Position numbers and translations under genes: made by a program
Source of the DNA: Vanilla planifolia
Lineage: Eukaryota > Streptophyta > Magnoliopsida > Asparagales > Orchidaceae
Assembly: GCA_023846275.1 (NCBI GenBank)
Contig: CM043868.1
Coordinates: 15,719,755 to 15,783,754 of the forward strand
DNA length: 64,000 nucleotides
Direction: 5' to 3'
Part shown: positions 26,501 through 37,280 of the stretch, piece by piece
How positions within the stretch are numbered: the stretch's first letter is position 1
How the letters are laid out: each line of letters starts with the position of its first letter
The notes under the pieces: model-generated
Told to the model about the DNA's origin: nothing
The model's input: the letters and a program-made list of their open reading frames with translations, nothing else
Database searches by the model: none

Positions 26501-29500
26501 GTGTGTGTAGTTGATATGCATTCGATCTGAAGACTAGTTATTTAGGTTCCTTCTCATCGCAGTGATAACTTGCCCAATCATATTATTTTTCTAGTGGATT
26601 CTAAATTGCACAAAACCAAATTCCCTTTAACAAATGCTCACTGTCATGTATGCTTGTCATAATATCTTTTGATTCTACGTTGTTTTATACCTTCAATATA
26701 ATTCATAATTCTTGCAATACTTGGAGTAGCTCCATCCATCCATATATTTTAAACGATCTTTGGGATACTCAAGTTTAGATTTGTTGTTGTCATATACTAG
26801 TCGAACTCTATTAGAATGACTGCTTCTACTCTGTGCATTATTAAAGACCAGGGAGACTTTCTCGTAACCATACTGGCCAAAAGCACCACTAGAAGTTCTT
26901 TAGCCCACTGTACTTTTTCTTTCTTAAGTGTGCCTTCAATATATTTGTTGTACACTTGTTTGTAGCTTTTGATTGTCTAGTTTTTTGTGGCTGAGAGCAC
27001 TCATGCAAACTGAAGTGATAACCAATTTTTATACAAAAACTCTATCCCATTTTGTTGTCAACCATTGTGTTCGTAATAATGGATAGTGGATAACCATTCC
27101 TTCCAAGGATGAAACTTCCTTGAGATCCTTTGAAGCTAGAGACTTAGCTTTTATCCACTTTGTATAATAATCCACTAATACAAACAATTGCTGTGAAGCG
27201 ATTGAGAATGGCCCCAAATAATCTATACCCTACATGTCAAACAACTAAGAGCTGGCAACAGTTTTTAGAATAGATCCATCCATCCTTGACATTTCTGTGA
27301 ATATGGCAAGTGGTACATTGTTGTTTGAATTCCTCGGCATCCTTTTCAACTCCTGGCCAAAAATTACCCTTACTGAGTTATATGGAACAGTAGCATGGCT
27401 TCTCATTTATAAATTTCCCTCAATATTTCTTGCACTTTAGATGAAGTTGCACGCTTGTGCAATGGGTCCTGCAAATGATCTCTTGTAAAGCTAATCATCA
27501 ACTAGTGTATATGTACCACTCTTTCGTCTGATAACGTTATCCTTTATGTATTTCTCTGGTAATCTTTTGTGTCATAGATTATTTACAATAAGTGATGGGG
27601 TTTCTATTGTTTGTTGTTAACTACACAACTGTGTGTTAATGAAATTTTGATGGCATGGTCATTTATGTGTTTGAAGAGTCAATTAATTCTTGAATTTCCG
27701 TGTAATTCCAAATTTTTATGTAAGAATCTACTGTTGTGATAGCTGATATTGATTTATATTCCGAAATATTAATCCTAACCATTGGATTTCACAGGTATAC
27801 CTGTGTGAGAAGTTGTCACTTGTGAATGAGATGTACTTTGCTATCACCCTTGACCGTTCAAGTGCTGGACCAGTACGTATTATTGGAGTCCTGTTTTTTT
27901 TTTTTTCATCTAATGTTTCTTGTGTTGGGCAATTTTTGTACTCCAATCTATCATTTGTTCTCTTTTGAATTGGGAACGCAATTTCTGACATTTACAGTAA
28001 TTATTTTCTATTTACTTCAAAATATCCTGTTTTCAATTCAGTGGTATATTTTTCTTCTTTTATTGTACTTGTGCATAGGACTGTTAAGTGAGACAATTAA
28101 TTGGACTAACTAGAAAAAGCCCATCAAAAGTTCATGGGGCTTGAGATTTCTTTCCAAGGAAAAAATTTATAACAATCTCAATGAATCCCACGTAATCCTA
28201 AATGTCCCATTTAATCTTTTTCAAGCAGCCATCCTTCTGTCACATTCCATTGGATTTTAACAATTTGCTGCTACAGAAAGAGTTGAATACTTATAGATTA
28301 TTTTCTGCTGCTTGTGAACAACTTTAGTTTTAGCTTCATAAATGTATAATAGAGTCAAAATAGTCTTCTGTCTTAGATTTTACAAATGGGTTTATTTTTA
28401 GTTTTATATTATTTTTAAAATGCTATATTCTTTTTTAAGACATCATGTTATACCCATGTAATCCAGCTTTTTAATATTGCTAGTATATTTTTCTCCCTCA
28501 CTTCTACTTCTTTCTCCATCTCTCTTCCTAAACTCTTCGGATAATTAGTTTTATTGCCTAATGTTGTAGATAAAGATCAGTAGACTTAGTTTTGAAATTT
28601 GATTTTTCCATGAATCTATCATTGATATATCCCATGGGCAAAATTTTTCATCTTCAAGCAAAGGACGGCTCATTTATTTATATAACTCTAGTTGGTACAA
28701 TATTATTGAAAATTTAACTTTTCTAGACTATTTAAACGACATGTCTCTGTTTCTCTTGTGTGTTGTTTGTTATTTAGAGAAAGCATGTGGTTAATCGATT
28801 TTGCTTTGGTGTTTGGGTTACCTATTCAACCGGCCCAACCTCCTGGATGGATATCCGACTGTTAGTAACTATAATTGACTCTACAATATTCTGAATTCTA
28901 TGGTAACGGATACAAAGCATTTGTATTTAATTATTTAAATGTACGTCATTAATTCGTACTGAACAATTCCGTTGCAAATAAATTATTTTCCTGTGTTATA
29001 TTTTTCAGTGTTTTTTTTTTATTGTATAGGATAAAAAGACAACTTTTTTACTTCTGTTAACTATGTCTGATTCTTTCTTATTTTTCCAGCTTATCATAGC
29101 ATGTAGAAAAGGGGGAACTAGCATTGAAGACCTGGCGGAGAAGTTCCCAGATATGATTGTCAAGGTTATTTTACGTTTTTTTTTTAATTTGTACCTATCT
29201 TTTGAAGATTTTTTTTTGATTTGTCCTTGTTTCGATTAGTGTTTTAACCTTCCTTTCTTCCCTGGACAGGTTCCAATTGATGTTTTCAAAGGGATCACAG
29301 CCGAAGATGCTTCTAAAGTAGTTGATGGTTTGGCACCCAAAGTGGCTGATAGAAATGCTTCAGTTGAGCAAGTGAAGAAGCTTTATGAACTATTTTGCAA
29401 GTGCGACTGCACCTTATTAGAGGTTTTCTTCTATGTTATACATTATTTATTTAAGAATTATTTGTTGAATTGATTAGATTTTGCCCAAAAAATTCTTATT

Positions 29501-29834
29501 TCCAAAAGTAGCTCCTAACTTAATTTTCTTTTTTTTATGTGTATGTTAGATCAATCCTATTGCTGAGACATCTGATAACCAGCTTGTTGCTGCTGATGCA
29601 AAGTTAAACTTCGATGATAATGCTGCTTTCAGGCAGAAAGAAATTTTTCCTCTACGGGATTCATCTCAAGAGGATCCAAGAGAGGTACGACATGCCTAGC
29701 ACATTTTAGTTGTTCTATAAGTAGCTTGGAAATGGTTCCCATATTTGGATGAAATTAACTTCACAACATGCATAATAAGATATGATATGGAACTCTTCAG
29801 GAACCAAAGCATGCAAGATTGAATGGTATAATTG

Positions 29835-29870
<36 letters not shown>

Positions 29871-32002
29871 GGAGTATTTAACAATTCAATATCATGTGAA
29901 TCCACTGTTGGCTCAAGATTAGCTTGAGGATATTCAATTTGATATTGATCTAATATACAGCTTTGGAAAGACAGATTTGATCCAATCTTGATTTGAGCTT
30001 TAGTTATCAGTTCCAGTTTAATTTAAGCAAGAAATGATTTGATTTTTATATTAAATTTTAAATCTTAAATAAGCTTACAAATTCTTTCATTTGTATTTAA
30101 GAATATATGATACTAAGTGTACGTAAATTCATCATTTAAATGTATAATTATATACATACATATATATTTATATATGTGTGTGCTCATGTATGCACGTATA
30201 TATATATCTGTGCATATGTGTGTGTTTGTTTGTATATTTATTTATATATACATGTATGTTTGCATGTGTATAAACAATTCGATTTAAACCCATGTTGAGT
30301 TGTTCCAACAATGGTTCAAGATTAGCTTATGAAATAGTTTTGAGCCAATTTTTTGGCTCATAAGCTTAGCTCGTTTATGATTTAAAGTACTATATTCAAT
30401 TTTCAAACAAAACTATCATCCCTAATTTCTTTTGGCATTGGTTCCAACAAGTAATTCTTTTGTGATTTGTTATTTTTCTTTTCTGTTCTGCAATATTTCT
30501 TAATGCTTTTCTGTTTTCCTCTTTATTTTTCATAGGTTGCTGCTTCGAAAGCTGACCTGAATTACATTGGACTTGATGGAGAAATTGGATGCATGGTTAA
30601 TGGTGCTGGATTGGCAATGGCTACCATGGACATAATAAAACTGCATGGTGGTACACCAGCAAATTTTTTAGATGTCGGTGGGAATGCTTCAGAAGGCCAG
30701 GTTTAGATTATTTTCCTAACATGATTTCTATTCTTAATGAGCCATTTACATGATTAGTTCTCTTTGTTGAGTACATATAACTTTTAATTAGCTTTTAGAA
30801 TTGAAAGGATTAATTAAAATATCCACACGTTAATTTGATACCTAAATCCAATGTGCAGATAAGGTCCTTGCATTTCTAGACTATTGAAATAGGACAATTG
30901 TTTTTTCAATGTACTAATTTGATCTTCGGCCATTTTTCTGTTACTAAAGTGTTTCAAAAGTAGTCATATAAATCTCTGTTATGTATAAATTATACAAACA
31001 GGTTTATGTAGAAAAAGATAATTTAGAAAAAAAAAAAAATAAGGATTAATTGTCACATTAAGAAAATTATAGGAATCTGTTTGATATTTTTGAAACATGG
31101 TGATTATTATGTTTACGGCAATTATTATGTTCACGTTGCAGGTGGTTGAAGCATTCAAAATATTAACAGCCGATGACAAAGTAAAAGCAATTTTGGTCAA
31201 CATTTTCGGTGGCATAATGAAATGTGATGTGATAGCGAGTGGAATTGTTAATGCAGCAAAACAGGTGCACAAACTGTTAATATCATCTAAAATTTACTTT
31301 TTAACTTAAAATACTGTGTTAATGTTAGTATTATCTAAAGCTTTTAAATTGTTTTATTGTTTAGTTTAATATTATCTAAATAAATTTTTATTTTTTATTT
31401 TCAATACCAAAATAATTGACATCTAGATGTTTGAACTTGTGACATCTTGAAGTCATTTTTGGGTGTAAAATCTTGTAAGATGAAGTTTTTTAGATAGCAA
31501 TATAGATCTTTTGGGCTTTAACCCATTCCCATACCTCGCATGTTCCTTTCACGCATCGGTTTTTTCAATTGAATTAAATGGGTTCTTTTTTATACACTTG
31601 AATTGTGTCCCAAGTTTCCCTGTTCCAAAATGGTGTTCAAATGGAGTCACAAAAGAATTGAACTAAACAACTTTGCTTGATAAGCCACATTGTTTGAAAT
31701 CCTTTATAGCTAAATAGCATCTTGATGTCTCGAGCCTTTCTTACCTTTCCTTCTTGGATGTGTTCTTGAATCAGATCTCATTAAAGGTTCCAGTTGTGGT
31801 TCGTTTGGAAGGTACCAATGTTGATCAAGGGAAGAGAATTCTCAAGGTAAATACTCAATAAATTGTTTAATTTCATAGCTCAAAATGGTCCCTATTTGAA
31901 GCGTATGCAAAAACAAATATGCAGGAAAGTGGGTTGAAACTGATCACGGCCGAGGACTTGGATGATGCAGCAGAGAAAGCAGTGAAGAATGCAGCAACTT
32001 AG
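2566..32002 (+). CDS. Succinate--CoA ligase [ADP-forming] subunit beta, mitochondrial (12 exons)
   Basis: Beta subunit of the TCA-cycle enzyme that converts succinyl-CoA, ADP and phosphate to succinate, CoA and ATP in the mitochondrial matrix, paired with an alpha subunit encoded elsewhere. Coding exons: 2566-2667, 2826-2936, 3200-3311, 16983-17047, 27795-27872, 29090-29164, 29270-29422, 29550-29684, 30536-30700, 31142-31264, 31775-31846, 31925-32002. They join in frame to 422 residues, the usual plant length; all introns are GT-AG, phase 0 except intron 3 (phase 1). Residues 1-27 are rich in Arg, Gln and Ser with no acidic residue, as in a mitochondrial presequence, followed by LNIHEYQ. The ATP-grasp nucleotide loop GGRGLG is at 81-86. 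Glu232, Asn234 and Asp248 align with the Mg ligands Glu197, Asn199 and Asp213 of E. coli SucC. The ligase domain carries NGAGLAMAT near 322 and IFGGI at 353-357. The frame stays open upstream to 2350, but homology begins at 2566. No frame damage seen. Confidence 0.95.
5331..5464 (+). repeat. Left LTR fragment of the intron 3 gypsy element
   Basis: It matches 12862-13000 in the same orientation, for example through AAGAAATA-C-CAAA, ATAAAAAGA, CATGAT-CCTAT and GAGAACCTC. Only the inner part of the LTR is recognisable. The following bases contain TTGG and GCGCC near 5467-5483, resembling the primer-binding sites of Tat elements, but this is weak. Confidence 0.6.
5590..6340 (+). repeat. Two degenerate short-repeat tracts in the gypsy leader
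   Basis: About 5640-6030 repeats a unit of roughly 25-35 bp resembling TTGCCTAAGGCATCGAA, with at least six diverged copies. About 6150-6330 repeats a second unit resembling GCTCTACAAGCTGCTTGAA, with about six copies. Both are more GC-rich than the surrounding DNA. Tandem repeats in untranslated parts are common in large Tat/Ogre elements. A 93-codon open frame across 5593-5874 is a by-product of the first repeat. Confidence 0.55.
8010..11680 (+). pseudogene. Gypsy gag-pol relic: protease, RT, RNase H, integrase
   Basis: Protease near 8110-8230: translation reads [10 protein letters not shown] then MLIDVGSS, where DVGSS stands for the aspartic protease D-[ST]-G loop. Reverse transcriptase near 8780-9210: a [16 protein letters not shown] stretch, then YQRMIDTVF and YVDDFLVKD (catalytic YVDD) around 9120-9210. 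RNase H and its spacer near 9700-10180: KWVIELS and QVLADF. Integrase near 10770-11660: [18 protein letters not shown], the C-terminal [15 protein letters not shown] run and [10 protein letters not shown]. Frames change several times and stops are frequent, so no product is expected. Confidence 0.8.
12862..13000 (+). repeat. Right LTR fragment of the intron 3 gypsy element
   Basis: Direct copy of 5331-5464. The stretch between the end of integrase (about 11680) and this fragment should hold the 3' untranslated part and most of the 3' LTR, but no equivalent was recognised beside the left copy. Confidence 0.55.
16253..16299. repeat. Inverted repeat / hairpin in intron 3
   Basis: Arms of about 20 bp, 16253-16273 and 16280-16299, are inverted copies with three differences and enclose a 6-nt loop. 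A second small inverted ATAAT/ATTAT block follows directly at 16302-16324. It could be a remnant of a foldback element or a chance AT-rich palindrome. It lies 680 bp upstream of exon 4. Confidence 0.5.
19084..23907 (+). mobile_element. LTR retroelement with short, apparently non-autonomous interior
   Basis: Two long direct repeats, about 19084-20138 and about 22970-23907, share blocks such as CCTATGACTTAATCTT, ATTTGTTGGCTTAGT, TTAATTCTAT and GGTCATAAT, with heavy substitution. The left copy begins TGTTGACATGG and both end in TACA, as LTRs do. A GGTGTCAAGGGA run follows the left copy by two bases, where a primer-binding site would sit. The right copy is truncated at its left side. The 2.8-kb interior shows no reverse transcriptase, integrase or protease that I could find. 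It has a coiled-coil-like frame at about 20410-20530 ([15 protein letters not shown]) and a Glu/Arg/Ser-rich frame at 22062-22283. This fits a non-autonomous or deleted LTR element. Confidence 0.6.
25355..25875 (+). repeat. Tandem duplication, period 261 bp
   Basis: Copy 1 about 25355-25615, copy 2 about 25616-25875. GTATTTTATGTTAAGTG occurs at 25368 and 25629, and the blocks CAATTAGATAAT, GAGTGCAAA and TTACAAATATAAATATTAAA-like runs recur at the same spacing. Substitutions are frequent, so the duplication is old. A 61-codon open frame at 25510-25695 spans the junction and has no coding support. Confidence 0.75.
26820..27565 (-). pseudogene. Antisense gypsy integrase relic in intron 4
   Basis: Reading the minus strand from 27565 downward: a [20 protein letters not shown] run then LYKRSF, as precedes the zinc-binding region in plant gypsy pol; [12 protein letters not shown] followed by CTTCHIH (zinc-binding Cys pair) at about 27285-27390; an integrase core frame at 27029-27217 beginning [10 protein letters not shown] then [15 protein letters not shown]; and, near 26840-26990, [16 protein letters not shown]. 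Frameshifts and stops interrupt it. No reverse transcriptase or LTR was found beside it. The orientation is opposite to the host gene and to the intron 3 element. Confidence 0.75.
27873..29089 (+). other. Intron 5 of the ligase gene (1.2 kb)
   Basis: Donor GTACGT, acceptor TTTCCAG. T-rich plant intron with no recognisable element. Confidence 0.9.
29842..29870 (+). repeat. Poly(T) run, 29 bases, in intron 8
   Basis: An uninterrupted T run in intron 8 (29685-30535). On the minus strand it is a poly(A), so it could mark the tail of an antisense retroposed copy. About 300 bp further on (30150-30250) lies an impure TA/TG microsatellite. Confidence 0.9.
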
Positions 32003-32214
32003 TTGCATGATGGTTTCATGACCACCAAAAATATAATTTTTTTGAGGAAATTTTTATTAAAGATTCCTGTGTTTTCTCATGGTTTGGACACCTTTCCTTG
32101 GGATTGCATTCCTTATTCAAATTTTTTGCAGCTTTCAGCTAATAATGAGTTGAAATTATTTGACCTTAAATGCTATTCAGTTGCCTATGAGGTTGGTCCA
32201 CAGACTAATACACG

Positions 32215-32620
32215 ATAGATTATATCAAAATGATGATTAAGTTAATTTAATTGATCGTATATTTTTTAGTTTATTATAATTAATATTAGGTCATATGTAT
32301 AAGATCTTCATGATTTTTTTATTATTTTTTATTGTTATTTTTTTGGTGTAGGTTTTATTTTGTAGTTTTATATTTATGTTTTATGGAATAAAAAGAGAAG
32401 AGTTTGGCTTGGCTTTAAGTTCCTCAAAAATGCAATTTCTCCTCATTTATGAATACACAACTTGGGTTGTGATTTGAAATTGAAATGCAATTTAGATCAT
32501 TCATTATTTTGGTATGAGAGATTGTTCAAGATCTAATTGTGAGAGTTTTTTTTCCATTTTTTTTTCATTGATTTATCGATAAGGTGTTTTTGTCTTAAAC
32601 CCTTGATAATAGATTTTCTT
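32215..32620 (+). repeat. LTR-like sequence directly downstream of the ligase gene
   Basis: It resembles 33980-34340 and, more weakly, the copia LTR at 47546-47978. Shared features are an ATATCAAAATGATGA-like start, TTTAGTTTATTATAAT, a T-rich middle, a GGAATAAAAAGAGA-like poly(A)-signal block and a GGCTTGGCTTT or TTGGCTTTG block. No internal element sequence adjoins it, so it is a solo LTR or fragment. The left edge is approximate. Confidence 0.5.
32387..32392 (+). terminator. Candidate poly(A) signal of the ligase transcript
   Basis: AATAAA lies 385 bp after the stop at 32000-32002 and is the first canonical hexamer downstream. It sits inside LTR-like sequence (about 32215-32620), so the host gene may use a retroelement signal. 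Plant poly(A) signals are loose, and a nearer non-canonical site is possible. Confidence 0.3.
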
Positions 32621-32944
32621 TTCAAATCATAATAATAGAAGTTGAAGAGTGAAAATGACGAATAACTAAAGAAGAAAAGAAAAAGAAGAGAGTTTTTGTT
32701 TAAGATGGATTTTTTAAGAAATTTTAAATTTATAAAGATTTTAATGATTTTATTTATTATTTTTATTGTTTATATATGGAGATTTAAATATAATATTTTA
32801 TTATAATTTATATAATATTTTTATTTTTGCATGAACAAATGATAGGCTGGTCACATTTGCATTGAAAACATCAGTGCAGTAGGTGATCGTGGTATTTTGT
32901 ACACCATGCCTTCTTGTGTGTTCGCCTACACATTTGCTTGCTTT

Positions 32945-33494
32945 GATGTGCTTGCAATAAGCCTCTACATGTAGTTATTATTACATTTTTAGTTAATGAA
33001 TTTGGAATTAAGCTCTTAATAATTCATTTATAAATTTGAAACTTGAATCAAGTCTAAGCTTAGTTTGAACTTATTAAATATAATACCTTTAATAAGCTTG
33101 TTAGCTTGCGCTCATATTACACCAATTTTTAGTATTGAAATTTAAATATGATTAATTTTTTTTGTAGTAAAACTATACACGATATTACAATACTTTGTTC
33201 TTGTTCAATCTATTTGATAGAAAGTTGAACACACTCTAATTGTTGCAATAAATAACTAAGGCCTTAGAATAGTCCTATAATAAAATGAAATATTGTTTTG
33301 TATAGATGATCTTATTATTATGATAAGATTTTGTGAATAAAATATAAATATTTATATTATAGTAAATGATGTTTAATGGTTTGGATATGAAAATAATTTG
33401 AAAACAAAATATTAATTTTAATGGTACATTGTAAAGCATGTCAATTAATAGAGATTTAGATTTTAGAAATAATTATATGTTTGGAAAAATTTGG
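32945..33494 (+). repeat. Copy A of a 550-bp direct repeat
   Basis: Very similar to 36730-37280 along its whole length, including GCCTCTACATGTAGTT, TTAGCTTGTTAGCTTGC and AACTAAGGCCTTAGAATAGTC. Similarity starts and stops sharply at both ends. A pair 3.8 kb apart in the same orientation suggests LTRs or a duplicated segment. The sequence between contains other repeats and no pol. Confidence 0.85.
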
Positions 33495-33979
33495 TGTGTG
33501 GTGTCGTAAAAAAGAAGCATACGTAACTTGAAGGAAAAGACCTAAATCGACTAATCAAGACCGACAAACAAGGATTAATTAAAAATGAAGGGTATCTTGT
33601 ATAAAAATTTAATGCAAATTATCAAACAATAAATATCTTCTTAGACCAAAGAAAGGCAAATAGGTTGCTTTGCTTCTTTTTAAAATGTTTTTGTTTCACT
33701 TGAAACTTTGATTTGAAAAAAAGAAATTATAAAAAATTATTAGTAGATAGTAATGTATAGAATAATATTTTTTTAATTTTCCTTTAAAAAGTTATATTTA
33801 TTTTTAATTAATCAAAATTAATTGAATTTTATTTTACAAATTTAAATAATTAATTTTTGTTTTAAATTTAAGATAATAATTAACAAATCTTTTATATCAT
33901 ACTAAATCCTTGATATTGTAAAATAAAATAAATATCAATTATTGGATCATTAAATTTTTTTTTCACCCAAGGTTTCAAA

Positions 33980-34340
33980 TGATATCATGTATGATAGGCC
34001 GTATCAAAATAACAATTTAGCTAATTCAGTAGATATAATTAAGTTTTTTTTAGTTTATTATGATTTGAAATAAGATGTATATATTTTTATATATTTTTTA
34101 TTATTTATATATATATATATATTTTATCAGGAATGTCATTTTTGTTGTTTTGTTTTTTAGTCTTAGGTTTAACTTTATATTTAAATAATATGCATTATGG
34201 AATGAAAAATAAAGAGATTTTAACTTGGCTTTGTGCTTCTTTGTTTCTCGTCGTGCTTGTATGCATAACATGGGCTGTGATTATAGTTTTTTGTAGTTCT
34301 GATGTAAACATTCAATTATGATTTAGATTTTTCACTATTT
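33980..34340 (+). repeat. LTR-like sequence related to 32215-32620
   Basis: Begins near GTATGATAGGCCGTATCAAAAT and continues through TTTAGTTTATTATGATTT, an (AT)n run at about 34102-34122, GGAATGAAAAATAAAGAGA and CTTGGCTTTGTGCTTC. It shares this order of blocks with 32215-32620. A 62-codon open frame inside (34133-34321) is a chance frame. Confidence 0.5.
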
Positions 34341-34829
34341 TAGAAGATGATTTACTTAACAATAGAAGTTTCGCTTATCTTTCTCCATCAAATTTGGAAT
34401 CAATGCTTGGCAAAAATCTAGTTATAAAATTTCACCTTTGACCCTCTCTTAACCTTCTACACATGCCATGCATATCATTTGTGCACACATGACCCAATGA
34501 TAGTCCACACAAAATGCTTTTATCCCTTGTATAGAATGGCCGAGTGCACAAAATCACTACTACTATATTTCTATTATTTATGCACTCTACCCCATCCCAT
34601 TCCCTTCACAACATCTATGAGTAATCACCAAGTTGAAACACACAAGCCCTAGCTACCATTGTCACTTTTTTTATGCTTACATATGAAGTGACAAACTAAG
34701 AGGAATGTGAACTAATACTAAATCACAAGTCAGGTCCAACAGCGTCCTTAGAACGCATCTTGCACTTGCACATAAGAACTACAAAACTAGATCGTTGACC
34801 AACTTGAATCATTCAAACACAGTGCAAAC

Positions 34830-36729
34830 TAGGCTATCATATGCCTTGCATGTGCATTGCTTGATTCTTCGAGCCAATCCAATATCCAAACTACCTCATT
34901 TTAAAATATTTTTAAAGATATTTTGGTATAAAAAATTTGCTCACAGTTTAAATCAATTAGTACCTTCATTACAATATTTCTACAAGTTTAGATAAAAGAT
35001 TATTTTTAAATGTTAAACAAAAAATATAAAAATTATTATAATCAATGAGTCTAGAAAGAAAGTAACTTCAAAAGTTTTTTGAAACATACTTCTTCTATCA
35101 TTTAGTATAATTTTTCAACTTCAAGATTAGTATATTAGGTTATAAATTAATAAATTATAGTTATAATACTTATTAGATTTTATTCTATTTAAAAATCTAC
35201 TCATAATCATGAGTAAATTTATCTTGAAACTCATGAGCGACAACTACAAAAATATTTCATTTTGATTTCTTTAGCTTGGCTAAAATATTATTAATTTTTG
35301 TGTTTAAGTTTAATATTTAAAGAGAATTATGTGATAATTATGGTAGTATATTTTTTATTATTATTAATTTATTACTTATTAAAAAGTTTACATAATTTAT
35401 TGTTTTCATTTAAGAAATTTTTACTTAATTTAATTATGTCTGTATTATTTTATTTGTATTATTATTTTAGTTAAATAGTGAATAAAAATGTTTTAATATT
35501 TTAATCATATTTGTTATTTATCATACCCCCCTTAGACATAATCAAATAAAAATTTTAGAATATATTAAAAATGAAGTTAGTACATTTAATGTTACTACAA
35601 ATAAATAACTAGATAAATAAAAGAAGTGATAATAGTTAAGTGTATAATAAAATATTATCTTAAACACTATCTATTTTAAGATACATGATAAAAGATTATG
35701 TAAATAATTTTATATAATGAAATAAGGTAATTTTATTGTTATAAAGTATTAAATATATTGAAAGATTTAATAATTAGGATTGATTACCCTAATAATTATT
35801 GAAAATTAACAAAAATATTTATTTTGGGACATAGGAAATATATTAGAAGGATAGTTGAGTAGTGTTATCCTTAAAGAATTAAAGATACTTGTGACAACTC
35901 AACTATTTGAGAGATTCCAAACTTTGGTACTTGTATTGGGCTCATCTATAGAAGCCTCTAATATAATTACTAAGCTTGATTTTTTTTATTAGAAATAATC
36001 ATTGTAATGAGAAAAAAATTTATCATAAATTTCAGAAGATTAAGCAAAAAAGTTATTAAAACAAGTATATCTTAAACATAGAGAAAGAATAATAAAAGAA
36101 ATTAAGTATAAAGAAGTCAAAAGTTATTTTTTTACTAATAAGAAGAGAAAAAGAGACAAGAAGGTGATTTATTTAAAAAAAATGAACCTATTACAAACAA
36201 GGATGATGAGGTAAAGGAAAAATAAATTGATTTAAAAAAATAGATTTAACCTATGAACTAAGTCTTGAAAATCTTAAAATATTTTAAACACATTTATGCA
36301 TATTATTACTTCTTCTCTATATACATCTCAAAATGGGTTTAATGCTTAATTTAATCAATAAACAAATTAAATCTAATAAATTTAATGATGTAAATCAATA
36401 AAATAAATTAAATCTTCAAAGAAATTTGATGAGAATAACTAATTATTAATACTTATTTATCAAGAGAGTTATATCATTTTATAATTTAAAATTTTAATGT
36501 GAGGTCTTTTGAATTATAGAGACATGAGTATAACTATATATGTTTTAAATTTATTAATATATATGCTTCATAAGAATGTTATTGATGTTTTTTTTTATTT
36601 TATGAAAGAGTAATACATGAAAAAATTATAAATAAACTCTGTTTGTGACAAATCAGATAAATAATGTTTAAATATTTTTTTACTTACTAGTATTATTTCT
36701 ACAAGTTATTTTACTTCTCTCAGTTTTTA
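34830..36729 (+). repeat. Copy 1 of an unidentified 1.9-kb repeat family
   Basis: Aligns by eye with 52620-54690 in the same orientation through many landmarks: CATGCCTTGCATGTGCAT, TAATCATATTTGTTATTTATCATA, TTTAATGTTACTA, GTATATCTTAAAC-like runs and a long Lys-codon-rich A-rich tract. Stops are frequent in all frames. It ends exactly where copy B of the 550-bp repeat begins. Probably an internal part of an LTR element, but I could not identify a domain. Confidence 0.6.
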
Positions 36730-37280
36730 GATGTGTCTACACTAAGCCTCTACATGTAGTTCTTGCTATATTTTTAGGTTTAGTGAACCTGGAATTAAGC
36801 TCCTAATAATTCATTTATAAGCTTGAAACTTGAATCAATTCTAAGCTTAGCTTGAACTTATTAAATGTAATAACTTTAGTTAGCTTGTTAGCTTGCATCC
36901 ATATTATACCAATTTTTAGTATTAAAATCTAAACATGATTAATTGTTTTTTTAGTAAAACTATACACATATCATAATACTTTATTCTTGCTCAATCTATT
37001 TGGTCCCTAGAAAGATGAACACACTCTAATTATCGTAATAAATAACTAAGGCCTTAGAATAGTCTTATAATAGTGTGAAATATTGTTTATTATAGATGAT
37101 CTTATTATGATAAGATTATGTGAATAAAATATAAATATTTATATTATAATAAATGATGTTTAATGGTTTGGATATGCAAATAATTTGAAAACAAAATATT
37201 AATTTTAACGTTACATCATAATGCATGTCAATTAATAGAGATTTAGAATTTAAAAATAATTATTTGTTTGGAAAAATTTG
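36730..37280 (+). repeat. Copy B of the 550-bp direct repeat
   Basis: Partner of 32945-33494; see that entry for shared blocks. Differences are mostly single substitutions and short indels, so the pair is younger than most repeats here. Confidence 0.85.

Larger units (their letters stand above)
17048..27794 (+). other. Giant intron 4 of the ligase gene (10.7 kb)
   Basis: Starts GTTTAA, ends TCACAG, phase 0. Contents in order: 17048-19080 low-complexity AT/T-rich DNA; 19084-23907 an LTR element; 23908-25350 no recognisable feature; 25355-25875 a tandem duplication; 26820-27565 an antisense gypsy relic; then about 230 bp of plain intron before exon 5. The T-rich run 18060-18520 has the look of a minus-strand LTR (TATA-like TATAAAAGG read on the minus strand near 18335) but has no partner. 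Confidence 0.85.

Noticed and set aside
27826-28113. 95-codon hydrophobic frame
   Set aside because: Starts inside exon 5 in the wrong frame and continues through T-rich intron 5; the hydrophobicity comes from T-rich codons.
31097-31309. Independent 70-codon gene
   Set aside because: It is exon 10 of the ligase (31142-31264) read through into its introns.
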